Part shown: piece by piece, positions 63,904 to 64,000 of the stretch | How positions within the stretch are numbered: the stretch's first letter is position 1 | Layout: each line of letters opens with the position of its first letter | Assembly (NCBI RefSeq): GCF_004329815.1 | Contig: NZ_SJPE01000010.1 | Location: 57,569 to 121,568, forward strand | DNA length: 64,000 nt | Source of the DNA: Flavobacterium silvisoli | GTDB lineage: Bacteria > Bacteroidota > Bacteroidia > Flavobacteriales > Flavobacteriaceae | Direction of reading: 5' to 3' | The notes under the pieces: model-generated | What the model saw: only the letters and a program-made list of their open reading frames with translations | Told to the model about the DNA's origin: nothing | Databases searched by the model: none | Translations under genes and position numbers: made by a program

Positions 63904-64000
63904 AGGCGGCGACATACTCTCCCACATTACTGCAGTACCATCTGCGCAGTCGGACTTAACTTCTCTGTTCGAGATGGGAAGAGGTGAGCCCCGACGCAAT
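63904..64000 (-). rRNA. rrf: 5S ribosomal RNA (3' part; cut by window edge)
   Basis: The reverse complement reads as a 5S rRNA: the conserved CCCATCTCGAACAGAGAAG block, the following TTAAGTCCGACTGCGC, GATGGTACTGC, and the 3' GGGAGAGTATGTCGCC with pairing end GCGGC. About 97 nt are present, so roughly 10-15 nt of the 5' end lie outside. 23S and 16S genes are expected beyond the right edge on the same strand. The exact 3' end is approximate by a few bases. Confidence 0.92.

Overview
The window comes from a Flavobacteriaceae chromosome, most likely Flavobacterium or a close relative. The evidence is a type IX secretion (T9SS)/gliding cluster (gldJ, porU, porV), four very large secreted proteins with the T9SS type A C-terminal sorting domain, low GC, little Shine-Dalgarno signal, and promoters of the Bacteroidetes type (TTG, about 19 nt, TAnnTTTG). 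The content is mostly chromosomal core plus secreted proteins. I found no insertion sequence, prophage, CRISPR array or integrase.

Layout. 1-7.4 kb: two tandem paralogous T9SS cargo genes, the first cut by the left edge. 7.4-12 kb: an S46 dipeptidyl-peptidase, a VOC protein, and a membrane PAS sensor that ends at a His-box without an ATPase domain. 12-20 kb: a minus-strand block hpt-adk-CNNM/CorC-obgE and a plus-strand block purK-purE-M3 peptidase; between them lies a small gene broken by one in-frame TAG. 20-25 kb: a giant modular T9SS cargo gene and a UbiA-like membrane protein. 25-32 kb: gcvP, an unrecognised 241-aa protein, an 11-bp tandem-repeat spacer, and a P-type ATPase. 32-37 kb: truncated haemoglobin, FabH-like synthase, methyltransferase plus glycosyltransferase, and an MlaE/MlaF-type transporter pair. 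37-42 kb: mannose-1-phosphate guanylyltransferase, SprT-like, SDR, acyl-CoA dehydrogenase, anmK and a tiny repeat protein. 42-47.6 kb: Glu/Leu dehydrogenase, TonB-like protein, ExbD/ExbB, folC and tRNA-Val. 47.7-59.5 kb: murF, gldJ, then divergently porU-porV-cdd-pdhA-pdhC. 59.6-64 kb: another repeat-built T9SS cargo gene, an M1 aminopeptidase lipoprotein, and the 3' part of a 5S rRNA, so an rrn operon lies beyond the right edge on the minus strand.

How it fits together. PorU (sortase) and PorV (shuttle protein) process and anchor proteins carrying C-terminal sorting domains. Four such cargos lie in the same window, and GldJ is the lipoprotein of the gliding/T9SS machinery. ExbB/ExbD/TonB energise outer-membrane transport. 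S46, M3 and M1 peptidases suggest peptide feeding, with GcvP, amino-acid dehydrogenase and acyl-CoA dehydrogenase for carbon and nitrogen catabolism.

The less ordinary features are the nonsense-broken gene at 15.7 kb, 7-bp tandem repeats placed against -7 promoter boxes, the 11-bp repeat array at 29.3 kb, the kinase-less His-box sensor, a small protein whose two 18-residue repeats differ only by synonymous changes, and a structured repeat-like element between the M1 gene and the rrn operon. I saw no clearly new multi-gene system.
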